Below are positions 1 to 7,859 of a stretch of 64,000 bases of DNA, one piece after another. The notes under the pieces are model-generated. The model was not told the DNA's origin, searched no databases, and saw nothing but the letters and a program-made list of their open reading frames with translations. Positions within the stretch are counted from its first letter, which is position 1; every line of letters starts with the position of its first letter. Where the stretch lies: NCBI RefSeq assembly GCF_038433135.1, contig NZ_JBCDMV010000001.1, forward strand, positions 62,001 to 126,000. The letters run 5' to 3'. Both the position numbers and the translations under genes were made by a program. This DNA is from Luteococcus sp038433135 (GTDB taxonomy: Bacteria; Actinomycetota; Actinomycetes; Propionibacteriales; Propionibacteriaceae).

Positions 1-322
1 CCAGCACCAGCTTCGCATTGCCGTCGCCCTCGCCATAGGCCTCGTCCCATGAGCCGTTGACCGCCACCTTGTACTCCCAGCTGCCCGCGGGCAGGGTGAA
101 GGTCCTGCTGAAGACGGTGCTGTTGGCCTCCTTGCTCAACTGGGTGTTCTCGCAGGCCAGCTGCCAGTCCGACGAGCAGCCCAACTCGTCCTGCAAGCTG
201 CCCACCAGCGTGGCGGTGCGCTCCGCCGCCACGGCCCGGGGAGGTTGCGTCCCCAGGCCAAAGGTCAACGCCAGGGCCGAGGCAAGCACTGCACTCGTCC
301 GGCGCCAAAGAGTGTGAACCAC
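1..322 (-). CDS. secreted pullulanase/amylase-type protein, N-terminal part
   Basis: The gene runs off the left edge, so only about 107 N-terminal residues are visible. A GTG start at 322 follows an AGGAG Shine-Dalgarno. The first ~32 residues form a signal peptide: basic VVHTLWRRT, then a hydrophobic stretch ending near RAVAAE. After it comes a segment beginning ATLVGSLQDELGCSSDWQ and ending in a WEYKVAVNGSWDEAYGEG stretch. This matches the starch-associated X25-type domain found at the N terminus of actinobacterial pullulanases and related alpha-glucan enzymes. The domain type is fairly clear. The catalytic part lies outside the window, so alpha-amylase, pullulanase or a fusion of both remain possible. 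The 190 bases upstream, to 512, show no other gene or clear promoter. Confidence 0.75.
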   Translation of the reverse strand, partial: MVHTLWRRTSAVLASALALTFGLGTQPPRAVAAERTATLVGSLQDELGCSSDWQLACENTQLSKEANSTVFSRTFTLPAGSWEYKVAVNGSWDEAYGEGDGNAKLVL

Positions 323-512
323 GGTGTTCTCCTGTGCTCGGTGCGCGGAGTGGGGTGCCGCGCGCAGCCCCGAGGCACCGCTGCCCCGAGGTGGTCAACA
401 CGCTAACCCGAGCCTCTGACAAATTTGAAGAGGGGTTCGACGCAATGTTTGCTGGGCTGCCGATGGCCTTGGTCCCCGAAGGCGACCGGCCTCACAACCC
501 TTCGGTCTGCGG

Positions 513-1760
513 CTACCCGCGGGTGAAGGGCTTCAGATCCACCGTCGGATCCTCCAGCACCTCGCGTGGCACGATCAGACCGCGGTCGATGATCCGGCGG
601 GCCGCCCGGATCACCTTGGGCACGTTGATGCCCGCCGCCCCGATCATCCTTCCCCGCTCGTCCAGCTGGAAGGTGGTCACCGGCAGCCCGTCGACCACCC
701 GGGTCACCGGCGTGCCGTTGACCAGGTCACCGACCGCCTCGACGTGCACACCGTAACGATCCGACCACATCCAGCCAGCGCCGTGCTCCCAAAGCGGCTG
801 GCCGCAGATCGCGGCGGCGGCGCTCTGGCCGGAGCGCATCGCCGACTCCCAGTGCTCGTGCCGCCGGGCCAAGGTGCCGTCGGGCAAGCGGTGGCGGGCC
901 GCATCGCCCACCGCGTAGACATTCCCGACGCCGGTGTGCTGGGCCTCGTCCACCAGAACCCCGTTGTCCACGGCGAGCCCGGCAGCCTCGGCCAGCTCGG
1001 TGTTGGGCACCAGTCCGACAGCCACCAGCACCGCGTCGGCCTCCAGAGTGGTGCCGTCGGCCAGCGTGAGCCGGTAGCCTCCCGGCAGGCTCGGGGATCG
1101 TGCGGGATCGCTCGTGGAATTCGCGCCGAGTTCTTGGATGCTCTCGGTGGCGGCGCAGCAGACCCGCACCCCGTGCTCGGCGTGCATGCCGTGCAGCCGC
1201 CCGGCCAGTTCGGTGCCCACCACAGGCGCCAGGGGGACGGGGACCGGATCCACCAGGGTGACCTCCGCGCCGGCCTCGGCAGCGGTGGCGGCCACCTCCG
1301 CGCCGATCAGCCCGGCGCCGATGATCGCCAGCCGCACCCCGGGGCGCAGCAGTGCCTTCAGCCGGTCCGCGTCGGCAATGGTGCGCAGTTGCAGGATCCC
1401 CGGCAGGTCGCCGCCGGGGATCGGCAGGGTACGCGCCCGGCCGCCCTGGGCGAGCACCATCACATCGGCCTCGAGGGTCTCCCCGGAGGCCAGCTCAACC
1501 CGGCCGCGGTCAGGCACGATGCGCTCCACCCGATCGGTGTGCAGATCGATCCGCTGCTCCTCGAACCAGGGCTCCGGGTGGAAGGGCAGCTTCTCCTGCG
1601 GCATCTCGCCGGTCAGGTACTCCTTGCTCAGCGGCGGTCGGTCATGGGGCAGGCCGAGCGGGTCGACGACGCTGATCCGGGCCTCGGCATCCAGGCGTCG
1701 CACCTCCTGGGCGGTGGTGAACCCGGCCAGGCCACCACCGACGATGACGACGTGCCTCAC
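513..1760 (-). CDS. FAD-dependent ferredoxin reductase (Rieske-type partner)
   Basis: The 415-residue product has an N-terminal FAD-binding Rossmann motif (VIVGGGLAG, residues ~5-13). A second NAD(P)-binding motif lies at ~146-153 (IIGAGLIG). A C-terminal YAVGDAARH stretch contacts the flavin. This is the BphA4/HcaD-type reductase fold, which passes electrons from NAD(P)H to a small [2Fe-2S] ferredoxin. The GTG start at 1760 is chosen because its GTGA overlaps the stop of the upstream Rieske ferredoxin gene, and because the Rossmann strand begins three residues in; the open frame extends much further upstream but is non-coding there. No terminal oxygenase gene is adjacent, so the acceptor is unknown. 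Confidence 0.85.
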   Translation of the reverse strand: MRHVVIVGGGLAGFTTAQEVRRLDAEARISVVDPLGLPHDRPPLSKEYLTGEMPQEKLPFHPEPWFEEQRIDLHTDRVERIVPDRGRVELASGETLEADVMVLAQGGRARTLPIPGGDLPGILQLRTIADADRLKALLRPGVRLAIIGAGLIGAEVAATAAEAGAEVTLVDPVPVPLAPVVGTELAGRLHGMHAEHGVRVCCAATESIQELGANSTSDPARSPSLPGGYRLTLADGTTLEADAVLVAVGLVPNTELAEAAGLAVDNGVLVDEAQHTGVGNVYAVGDAARHRLPDGTLARRHEHWESAMRSGQSAAAAICGQPLWEHGAGWMWSDRYGVHVEAVGDLVNGTPVTRVVDGLPVTTFQLDERGRMIGAAGINVPKVIRAARRIIDRGLIVPREVLEDPTVDLKPFTRG

Positions 1761-2104
1761 AGGGCCGCGTCCTCGACCGGCTCGTCGGGGCACAGCCAGA
1801 TGCCGCCGTCGCGGACTTCGACGCGATGCGTGGCCACCGGGACGCTGGCCGGCAGGCACAGGGCGGCGCCAGTGCTCAGCGAGAAGCGTGCCCCGTGCAG
1901 CGGGCACTCCACCTCCCCGGCTTCCACCCAGCCGTCGGCCAGCGACGCCTGCCCGTGCGTGCACAGGTTGGTCAGGGCCCAGTAGCGGCCCTCGGAGTGG
2001 AAGACGGCGATGTCGTCGGTGGTTCCCGCGGTGGCGGCGTTGACGACGATCGCCTCGTCCTCGGCCAGCTGTCCCTCGCTGGCCACCCGGATGGCTCCTG
2101 GCAT
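1757..2104 (-). CDS. Rieske [2Fe-2S] ferredoxin
   Basis: The 115-residue cytoplasmic protein has a Rieske cluster site: C48-T-H50, then 16 residues, then C67-P-L-H70. Length and motif fit the soluble Rieske ferredoxins of ring-hydroxylating dioxygenase systems and the NirD-like small proteins. It starts at ATG 2104 behind an AGGAAACGAAC ribosome site. It overlaps the downstream reductase by four bases, so the two are translationally coupled and form an electron-transfer pair. The oxygenase usually encoded beside such pairs is missing here, so the physiological acceptor cannot be named. Confidence 0.85.
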   Translation of the reverse strand: MPGAIRVASEGQLAEDEAIVVNAATAGTTDDIAVFHSEGRYWALTNLCTHGQASLADGWVEAGEVECPLHGARFSLSTGAALCLPASVPVATHRVEVRDGGIWLCPDEPVEDAAL

Positions 2105-2128
2105 GTTCGTTTCCTCTCATCGGTCCTG

Positions 2129-2154
2129 CCACCAGACAACCGCGTGTCTGGCGG
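2129..2154. terminator. hairpin between toxin gene and Rieske operon
   Basis: CCACCAGACA (2129-2138) pairs with TGTCTGGCGG (2145-2154) around a six-base loop, with one mismatch. It lies between the end of the AbiEii-like gene and the Rieske ferredoxin start, both on the minus strand. It could terminate the toxin operon or be an operator; there is no T-tract. Confidence 0.4.
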
Positions 2155-2158
2155 CCGA

Positions 2159-2926
2159 TCAAGGCGTTGTGACGGTTGCCTCGCTCCATCCGTGGTGCAG
2201 TGCCTCGAGCTGTGCGCGGATCTGCTGCCGTCGCAGCGGTTCCCGCGTCGAGCTCGAGACCAACCTGGCGTCGAGCCATTCGTCGTGGCATGCCTTCGCG
2301 GCCGCCGGGAGGTCCTGAGCGATGTCGCGACCTGTCAGATGGGCACCCACCAGGTCTGGATCTCCCTCGAACCTTTCCAGCAATTCTCCATCCTCGAAGC
2401 AACGATCCGCAAAGACGCCCTGGCTCACGCAGTCCAGTAGAAGCCCCAGATCCGTTGCATCCTTGTCCACCTCGCTGCGTCGCATGCGCCATGCGACGGT
2501 CTTGAGCACGATCATGGCCTGCAGGGTGGGAAGTCGCAGCCAGGGGTGCTCTTGGTCAAGTGGCGTGGCGGTGGTGAAGGCCTCGGCTATCCCAGTGGTG
2601 TCCATCAGCACTCCGGGCGTGATCTCCGTGATGATGACGGGCCGATCCTTGCGGAAGGGGATCAGGTCCACCGCAAACTTGCGGATGCTGAAGCTCATGC
2701 CGCTGTCAGACAAGGGCGTGAGCGACTTGGTGCGTTCCCGGAACTCCTCGTTGGAGGGAACGGCAACGGCGAAGTCGATGTCCGTCGTACGGCGTCCCAG
2801 CTGGAGGCCGGCCAGGTTGTGGATGACGTGGTCGCGCGCATGGGCGCCCATGAGGAGGCAGTCCTCCCATCGTTGGCTGGCGAGAGCCTCGAGGACTGCC
2901 TCCGGCAAAGGGTTTGGCCGTGTCAT
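2159..2926 (-). CDS. AbiEii/MenT-like nucleotidyltransferase toxin
   Basis: This 255-residue protein carries a nucleotidyltransferase-fold signature near its N terminus: LLMGAHARDH (~25-33), then RRTTDIDFAV (~45-54), with the paired acidic residues D49 and D51 that bind the metal. A later LQAMIVLKTVAWRMRR helix supplies the lysine and arginine seen in the AbiEii/MenT family. These toxins transfer nucleotides to tRNA or other targets and act in the cytoplasm. The ATG overlaps the stop of the upstream AbiEi-like gene by four bases, the expected antitoxin-toxin order. The toxin role is inferred from family and context; a housekeeping nucleotidyltransferase is less likely given the partner. Confidence 0.75.
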   Translation of the reverse strand: MTRPNPLPEAVLEALASQRWEDCLLMGAHARDHVIHNLAGLQLGRRTTDIDFAVAVPSNEEFRERTKSLTPLSDSGMSFSIRKFAVDLIPFRKDRPVIITEITPGVLMDTTGIAEAFTTATPLDQEHPWLRLPTLQAMIVLKTVAWRMRRSEVDKDATDLGLLLDCVSQGVFADRCFEDGELLERFEGDPDLVGAHLTGRDIAQDLPAAAKACHDEWLDARLVSSSTREPLRRQQIRAQLEALHHGWSEATVTTP

Positions 2927-3912
2927 CGGCGACTCTCGTGCAAGCGGCCCCGAAGACTGCGACCAGCCTCTTGGAGGCGAGGGTCATGGGAAGCCAGGAG
3001 CTCCGCGCAGGTGAGCAGGGGCGGTGCCGTCGGCCCCAGGTGGAGCACTTCCTCATCCCAGAACCGCTTGCGCAGGATGACGTCGCCATTCGGAGTGGGG
3101 CGAAGCCGTCCTTCCTGGAGGATCGACGTCCACGGCTGGGGGGCATACAGCGTGATGCTCTCCGGGTTGTGGATGGTCGGTTCAACAGCTTCTCCGGCGA
3201 GGGTGGCAGCGCTCGGATGGCTCTCGTGCCAGGAGAGCAGTGCGTCACGCTGGGGAGTCGTGGCTGTTCGGGACCTGAGTGTCGGCAACAGCCGGTCCTG
3301 GAAGCCCGCCAGCCATCGATCGACCAGTTCGTCGACGCGCTTGAGTCCATGCCTGTCGCGTGGCGTGCCATCGAGGTGGCCAAGGTAGTCCAGCGTCTTC
3401 AAGGCCGTGGAGACCGCTCCCAGGGAAATGTCAGCAGCTCGCGCCAGGTCTCGTGTGGTGGCCGTGATGATGGCGGGGGCGACCAGGGCAACGAAGACGA
3501 GTCGCGTGGTGCCGGGGGTGAATCCCGCGGCGTGCCTCGACCCCTGCCAATCGGCGGGCTTCCGCCCGTCCACCAACAGGCGATAACCGTCCGCTTCAAT
3601 CCATCCATTGCCTGCCGCATCAAGGTAGTACTGGCCTGCCGCACGGTATCGCTCGGCCTGCGCGGGGTTGATGTAGGGCTGGATGATGATGTCGGCGCGG
3701 CGCGGGGCGTGCAGGGCGTCGTATCGTGCGGAGGTCTTGACCTCGACGTCGAGGCTCGTCTCACCGGTGCGCGTGGGGATGCTGATCCGCGCGTCGGGAC
3801 GCCGGCCCGTCTCGTTGTCGAGCGCTTGGCGATGGAACAACCGCAGACCGTGTTCATCGGCGTGTTGCTCCACGACATCGAGCAGGTCCTGCTCGATGTT
3901 CATCATCTTCAT
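2923..3912 (-). CDS. AbiEi-family type IV antitoxin / transcriptional regulator
   Basis: The 329-residue protein has an N-terminal part of the type used in the AbiEi_2 antitoxins (DVEVKTSARYD near 60, then RADIIIQPYINPAQAERYR). A winged-helix segment follows at ~152-180 (TRDLARAADISLGAVSTALK is its core). A C-terminal domain of about 130 residues completes it. Members neutralise the cognate nucleotidyltransferase toxin without direct complex formation and repress their own operon. The ATG at 3912 is the first in frame. It has no good ribosome site but sits six bases after a TAACAT -10-like hexamer, which suggests a leaderless transcript. A palindrome just upstream is the probable operator. 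Confidence 0.75.
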   Translation of the reverse strand: MKMMNIEQDLLDVVEQHADEHGLRLFHRQALDNETGRRPDARISIPTRTGETSLDVEVKTSARYDALHAPRRADIIIQPYINPAQAERYRAAGQYYLDAAGNGWIEADGYRLLVDGRKPADWQGSRHAAGFTPGTTRLVFVALVAPAIITATTRDLARAADISLGAVSTALKTLDYLGHLDGTPRDRHGLKRVDELVDRWLAGFQDRLLPTLRSRTATTPQRDALLSWHESHPSAATLAGEAVEPTIHNPESITLYAPQPWTSILQEGRLRPTPNGDVILRKRFWDEEVLHLGPTAPPLLTCAELLASHDPRLQEAGRSLRGRLHESRR

Positions 3913-3914
3913 GT

Positions 3915-3948
3915 GTTCATGTTACGTGAACAACCAAGAAAAATGAAC
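3915..3948 (-). promoter_or_regulatory. palindromic operator and -10 of the AbiE operon
   Basis: GTTCATGTTACGTGAAC (3915-3931) is a near-perfect 17-bp palindrome with arms GTTCA.GT/AC.TGAAC. An extra half site TGAAC lies at 3944-3948. The palindrome contains, on the minus strand, TAACAT (3924-3919), a plausible -10 whose start point would fall at or next to the antitoxin ATG. AbiEi antitoxins are known to repress by binding inverted repeats here, so autoregulation is inferred. Confidence 0.6.
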
Positions 3949-3955
3949 ACGTGGA

Positions 3956-4645
3956 TCAGCGGGGTTGGCGCAGGTACTCCACCTCGGGACGGCCGGCGTG
4001 GCCGTAGCGCTCCCGGCGTTCCGCCAGACCGGTGCCGGCCAGATGTTCCAGGTAGCGACGGGCGGTGACCCGGGACGTGCCCAGGGCGGCGGCCACCTCC
4101 GTGGCCGACAGGGCCTCGTCGCTGCCGCCCAGCAGGGTGCTGACCGCCTGCAGGGTCTGCGGGGAGATTCCCTTTGGCAGGCTCGACGCCCCGGCCGAGG
4201 CCCGCAGGTCGAAGAGCTGGTCCACCTCGGCCTGCGCCACCCGCTCCGGCGACGCCTGCCCCGTTCGCCCCAACTGGCCGTGGTAGGCACGGTAGTTCGC
4301 CAGCTTCGCCCGGAAGAGGTCAAAGGTGAAGGGCTTGATCAGGTAGTGGGTGATGCCCAGTGCCAGCGAGCGTCGCACCACCTCCACCTCCCGCACCGAG
4401 GTGACCGCGATCACGTCGCACAGCTGCCCCGACGCCCGCAGCCGGTGCAGCAGCTCCAGCCCATGCCCGTCGGGCAGTCGCATGTCCAGCAGCACCAGAT
4501 CCGGCTGTTCCCGAGCGATCACCCGCACCGCCTGGGCACAGGACGGCGCATTGCCCACCACTTCGAAACCTTCCAGCCGCTCCAGATAGGCGGCATGCGC
4601 CCGGGCGGCGATCGGCTCGTCCTCCACCACGACCACCCGGATCAT
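3956..4645 (-). CDS. CitB/DcuR-type response regulator
   Basis: The 229-residue protein has an N-terminal receiver domain: acidic pair E9/D10-type start VVVVEDEP, phosphoacceptor D54 in LVLLDMRLPDG, conserved T/S in VIAVTS, and K in YLIKPF. A C-terminal winged helix covers ~165-229 (SATEVAAALGTSRVTARRYLEHL). This is the CitB/DpiA/DcuR layout, in which the regulator activates genes for citrate or C4-dicarboxylate use. The start at 4645 gives a four-base ATGA overlap with the sensor kinase stop; the frame continues upstream but only as a shadow of the kinase. The divergent Dcu carrier just beyond the kinase is the likely target. Confidence 0.85.
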   Translation of the reverse strand: MIRVVVVEDEPIAARAHAAYLERLEGFEVVGNAPSCAQAVRVIAREQPDLVLLDMRLPDGHGLELLHRLRASGQLCDVIAVTSVREVEVVRRSLALGITHYLIKPFTFDLFRAKLANYRAYHGQLGRTGQASPERVAQAEVDQLFDLRASAGASSLPKGISPQTLQAVSTLLGGSDEALSATEVAAALGTSRVTARRYLEHLAGTGLAERRERYGHAGRPEVEYLRQPR

Positions 4646-6225
4646 GCGGCCTTCTCCCCACTGCCCCGGGCATCGATCTCGACGCTGAACAGGGCCCCGC
4701 CCAGCTCGGAGGTGCCGCAGCGGATGCTGCCGCCGTGCCGGTGCACCACCTGCGCCACCAGCGCCAAACCCAGGCCATGCCCCTGGTCGTCCGCCTTGGA
4801 GGACCAACCCCGGGTGAAGATCGTCTCCCGTAGATCGTCCGGCACGCCCGGCCCCGAATCCTCCAGCTCGAAGACGAAGGAGTCCAAGGTGGTCTGGATG
4901 AAGACCTCCACCCGTCGCGTCGGGCAACCGCGGGTGGCCTCGAAGGCGTTGTCCAGCAGGTTTCCGACCACCGTGACGGCCTCGCCGGGCGAGATCGGCA
5001 TCCCCGCCAGATGGCTCTCCTCATCCAGCACCAGCTCGATCCCGGCCTCACGTGCCTGCGCCAGCTTGCCCAACAGCAGGGCCTCGAAGATCGGCTCGCG
5101 ATGTCCGCCGGCGATCCGGTCGGTGATGGCCTGCCGGTCGGCCAGCTCCTCGGTGGCGAACTGGGCCGCCTGGTCGCTCTCACCCATCTCGATCAGGGAG
5201 ACGACGGTGTGAAGCCGGTTGGCCGCCTCATGGTTCTGGGCGCGCAGGGTCTCGGTCAGGCCACGCACCGTGGCCAGCTCGCCGGTGATCGCCTGCAGCT
5301 CGGTGTGGTCGCGGAAGGTCACCACCGATCCGGTGCGCTGCCCGTCGAAGGAGGCTGGCTGCTGGTTCACCACCAGGATCCGCTCACCCACCTGGAGAAC
5401 CTGGTCCGGTGTCATCGCGTCGCAGATCAGGGGAGTGACCAGGGGGGCGGGCAGACCCAGCGCGCCGATCCCGCTGCCGGTCGGGTCGGCGTCGAGCCCC
5501 AGCAGTCGTTGGCCCTCCTCATTGCACAATTTCACCGTGCCCTCGCGATCCAGCAGCAGCAGACCTTCACGGACAGCGTGCAGCATCGACTCGTGGTACT
5601 CATACATCGACGCCAGCTCCGCGGCCCCCAGCCCGTGGGTCTCCTGCCGCAGTCGTCGGCTGACGAAGACCGCGCCGCCCAGCCCGGTGGCCAGCAGGAC
5701 CGCTCCCAGCGCACTGATGATCCCCAGCTGGGTGGGCAGCGCGTTCTGGATCCGCTCGATGGTGACGCCCGCGGCCACATAGCCGATGATCCGGCCGTCC
5801 TGCTTGACCGGCACCACGGCGCGCATCGACGGCCCCAAGGTGCCCGCGTACTGCTGGGTGAAGGGCTCCGACTCGGTTGCCGTGCCCAGGTCTCCCAGGA
5901 ATGCGCCGCCGACCTTGCTGGGGTCGGGGTGGGTGAACCGGATCCGGTTGGCGTCCATCACCGTGATGAAGTCGATCGAGCTGACCTTCGTCAACTCCGC
6001 GGTGTAGCCGCTCAGGGCCGGCGACGGCTTGCCGGACAGCAGCGTCTGTTCGGTCATCGGTTCCAGCGCGACGGCCTGTGCTAGGTGGGTGCAGCGCACC
6101 CGTGCCCGGTCCAGCTGGTAGCGGCGCGAATCCAGCGCCAGCATGGCGACCATCATCGCCACCTCCACCAGCAGCAACGCGCCGATCAGCCACAGATAGC
6201 GCCTGGCCAGTGATCGTCGTCGCAC
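4642..6225 (-). CDS. CitA/DcuS-type sensor histidine kinase
   Basis: The 527-residue membrane sensor begins with a transmembrane segment (LWLIGALLLVEVAMMVAMLA). An extracytoplasmic PDC-type ligand domain of about 135 residues follows, then a second membrane segment (LGIISALGAVLLATGLGGAV). The cytoplasmic part has a PAS domain (GLLLLDREGTVKLCNEEGQ), a dimerisation helix with the phosphorylated histidine in QNHEAANRLHTVVSLIEMG, and an HATPase domain with N box NLLDNAFEA and G boxes EDSGPGVP and GHGLGLALV. The family senses citrate, fumarate, malate or succinate. The GTG at 6225 places the first basic residues right before the membrane helix. The kinase is transcribed divergently from the C4-dicarboxylate carrier. 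Confidence 0.85.
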   Translation of the reverse strand: MRRRSLARRYLWLIGALLLVEVAMMVAMLALDSRRYQLDRARVRCTHLAQAVALEPMTEQTLLSGKPSPALSGYTAELTKVSSIDFITVMDANRIRFTHPDPSKVGGAFLGDLGTATESEPFTQQYAGTLGPSMRAVVPVKQDGRIIGYVAAGVTIERIQNALPTQLGIISALGAVLLATGLGGAVFVSRRLRQETHGLGAAELASMYEYHESMLHAVREGLLLLDREGTVKLCNEEGQRLLGLDADPTGSGIGALGLPAPLVTPLICDAMTPDQVLQVGERILVVNQQPASFDGQRTGSVVTFRDHTELQAITGELATVRGLTETLRAQNHEAANRLHTVVSLIEMGESDQAAQFATEELADRQAITDRIAGGHREPIFEALLLGKLAQAREAGIELVLDEESHLAGMPISPGEAVTVVGNLLDNAFEATRGCPTRRVEVFIQTTLDSFVFELEDSGPGVPDDLRETIFTRGWSSKADDQGHGLGLALVAQVVHRHGGSIRCGTSELGGALFSVEIDARGSGEKAA

Positions 6226-6263
6226 CCGCCCATTGTTCCCCAGCCGCACCGGATCGGCGTCGC

Positions 6264-6280
6264 GAACACAAAGAACACAA
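6264..6280. promoter_or_regulatory. direct repeat in the kinase/dcu divergent promoter region
   Basis: GAACACAA occurs twice, 9 bp apart (6264-6271 and 6273-6280), in the 139-bp gap between the divergent sensor kinase and Dcu carrier genes. Tandem short repeats in such gaps often bind the local response regulator. This is inference only. Confidence 0.25.
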
Positions 6281-6364
6281 CCGCGACAGCCAATGGCGCA
6301 GCCGGTGGGATGGAGCCAGCGGCGTCCACCGAGCGGGCGCCTCCCGCAAGAGGAGTCAGCGACG

Positions 6365-7717
6365 ATGGTGTGGATACAGCTATTGGTGGTGCTGGGCTGC
6401 CTGATCATGGGCACCCGCTATGGCGGCATGGGCCTGGGCCTGATCAGCGGTTTCGGCCTGCTGATCCTGGTCTTCGGCTTCCACCTCAAGCCCGGCGACC
6501 CGCCGATCGACGTGATGATGACCATCCTGGCGGTGATCGGCTGCGCATCGGTGCTGCAACAGGCCGGCGGCCTGGACGTGATGATGAAGTTTGCGGAGAA
6601 GATCCTGCGCAAGCACCCCAACCAGATCACCGTGCTGGCCCCGCTCACCACCTGGTTCCTGACCCTGCTGTGCGGCACCGGCCACGTGGTCTACACCATG
6701 TTCCCGATCATTGAGGACATCGCGCTGAAGAAGGGCGTCCGCCCGGAGCGCCCGATGGCCGTCTCCTCGGTGGCCGCCCAGGCGGGCATCACCGCCTCCC
6801 CGGTCTCCGTCGCCACCGTCACCCTCGCGTCGTTGCTGGCCGCGCACGCGCAGGAGGCGGGCACCAAGGTCTACTCCATTCCGCAGATCCTGATGGTCTC
6901 CATCCCCGCCACCTTCTGCGGCGTGCTGGTGGCCGCGCTGTGGAGCATCAAGCGCGGCAAGGACCTGGACAAGGATCCCGACTTCCAGGCCAAGATCGCC
7001 GATCCGACGCAGCGGGACTTCATCTATTCCGGCGGGTCGACCCTGCTGGACACCGTCTTCCCGAAGACCGCCTACTGGGCCACCTGGATCTTCTTCGCCA
7101 CCATCGCGCTGGTGGTGGTGATGGGCGCCTTCGACGGCACCCGCCCCAGCTTCCCCAATGCCAAGGGTGACCTGAAGCCGCTCAGCATGAACCTGGTGAT
7201 CCAGATGCTGATGCTGGTGGCCGGTGCGACGATCATGCTGGTCTGCAAGGTGAAGACCACCGACGTGCCCAACACCACCGTCTTCAAGGCGGGCATGGTG
7301 GCCATCTTCAGCGTCTTCGGCGTCGCCTGGATGGCGGAGACCTTCTTCGGTGCCCACATCGAGGGCCTGGAGGCCAACCTGACCAGCATGGTGCAGAGCC
7401 ACGCCTGGACCTACGCGATTGCCCTCTTCCTGGTCTCCAAGCTGGTCAACTCCCAGGGTGCCGCGATCGCCGCGATGGCCCCGATCGGTCTGAAGATCGG
7501 CGTGGATCCGGTGACGATGATCGGCTTCGGCGCCGCCGCCTACGGCTATTTCATCCTGCCGACCTACCCGTCGGATCTGGCCTGCATCGGCTTCGACCGC
7601 ACCGGCACCACCAAGATCGGCAAGTTCGTGATCAACCACTCCTTCATCATTCCCGGCATCATCATCGTCTCGGTGGGCTGCCTGGTGGGTTCGCTGTTGG
7701 CCCGGGTTGTGCTGTGA
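6365..7717 (+). CDS. dcuB: anaerobic C4-dicarboxylate (fumarate/succinate) carrier, Dcu family
   Basis: The 450-residue integral membrane protein has about 10-12 hydrophobic segments. It shows the DcuA/DcuB features seen from the start: QLLVVLGCLIMGTRYGGMGLG, a GTGHVVYTMFPIIEDIA block near 115, and MAVSSVAAQAGITASPVSVA near 140. Length fits DcuA/B (about 435-446). DcuB exchanges external fumarate, malate or aspartate for succinate during fumarate respiration. The ATG at 6365 follows an AGAGGAG ribosome site. Its divergent partner is a CitA/DcuS-type two-component system, so induction by extracellular C4-dicarboxylates is expected. DcuA versus DcuB cannot be separated from sequence alone. Confidence 0.85.
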   Translation: MVWIQLLVVLGCLIMGTRYGGMGLGLISGFGLLILVFGFHLKPGDPPIDVMMTILAVIGCASVLQQAGGLDVMMKFAEKILRKHPNQITVLAPLTTWFLTLLCGTGHVVYTMFPIIEDIALKKGVRPERPMAVSSVAAQAGITASPVSVATVTLASLLAAHAQEAGTKVYSIPQILMVSIPATFCGVLVAALWSIKRGKDLDKDPDFQAKIADPTQRDFIYSGGSTLLDTVFPKTAYWATWIFFATIALVVVMGAFDGTRPSFPNAKGDLKPLSMNLVIQMLMLVAGATIMLVCKVKTTDVPNTTVFKAGMVAIFSVFGVAWMAETFFGAHIEGLEANLTSMVQSHAWTYAIALFLVSKLVNSQGAAIAAMAPIGLKIGVDPVTMIGFGAAAYGYFILPTYPSDLACIGFDRTGTTKIGKFVINHSFIIPGIIIVSVGCLVGSLLARVVL

Positions 7718-7741
7718 GGCCCTGACACCTCGTTCCCCAAG

Positions 7742-7805
7742 GACGCTCGGGTTCCTGCGGTCCGCTCGTGTTGCAAAGCACGCGGATCGCGGGAACCCGA
7801 GCGTC
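7742..7805. repeat. 64-bp long inverted repeat after the dcu gene
   Basis: GACGCTCGGGTTCC (7742-7755) pairs perfectly with GGAACCCGAGCGTC (7792-7805). The interior continues with GCGGTCCG against CGGATCGC (one G-T pair) and CGTG/CACG around a short loop. The hairpin is far longer than a normal terminator and lacks a T-run. It may terminate dcu transcription or be a REP-like mobile element; I found no second copy. Confidence 0.6.
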
Positions 7806-7859
7806 TTCCATGCCCCGCCGGTTGGTGGCCCGCAGAGCCCGGTGTGGTGGGATGTCCCC

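Noticed and set aside
334..756. Open frame opposite the ferredoxin reductase
   Set aside because: It lies largely over the reductase gene on the other strand and its arginine/serine-rich translation resembles a shadow frame, with no domain.
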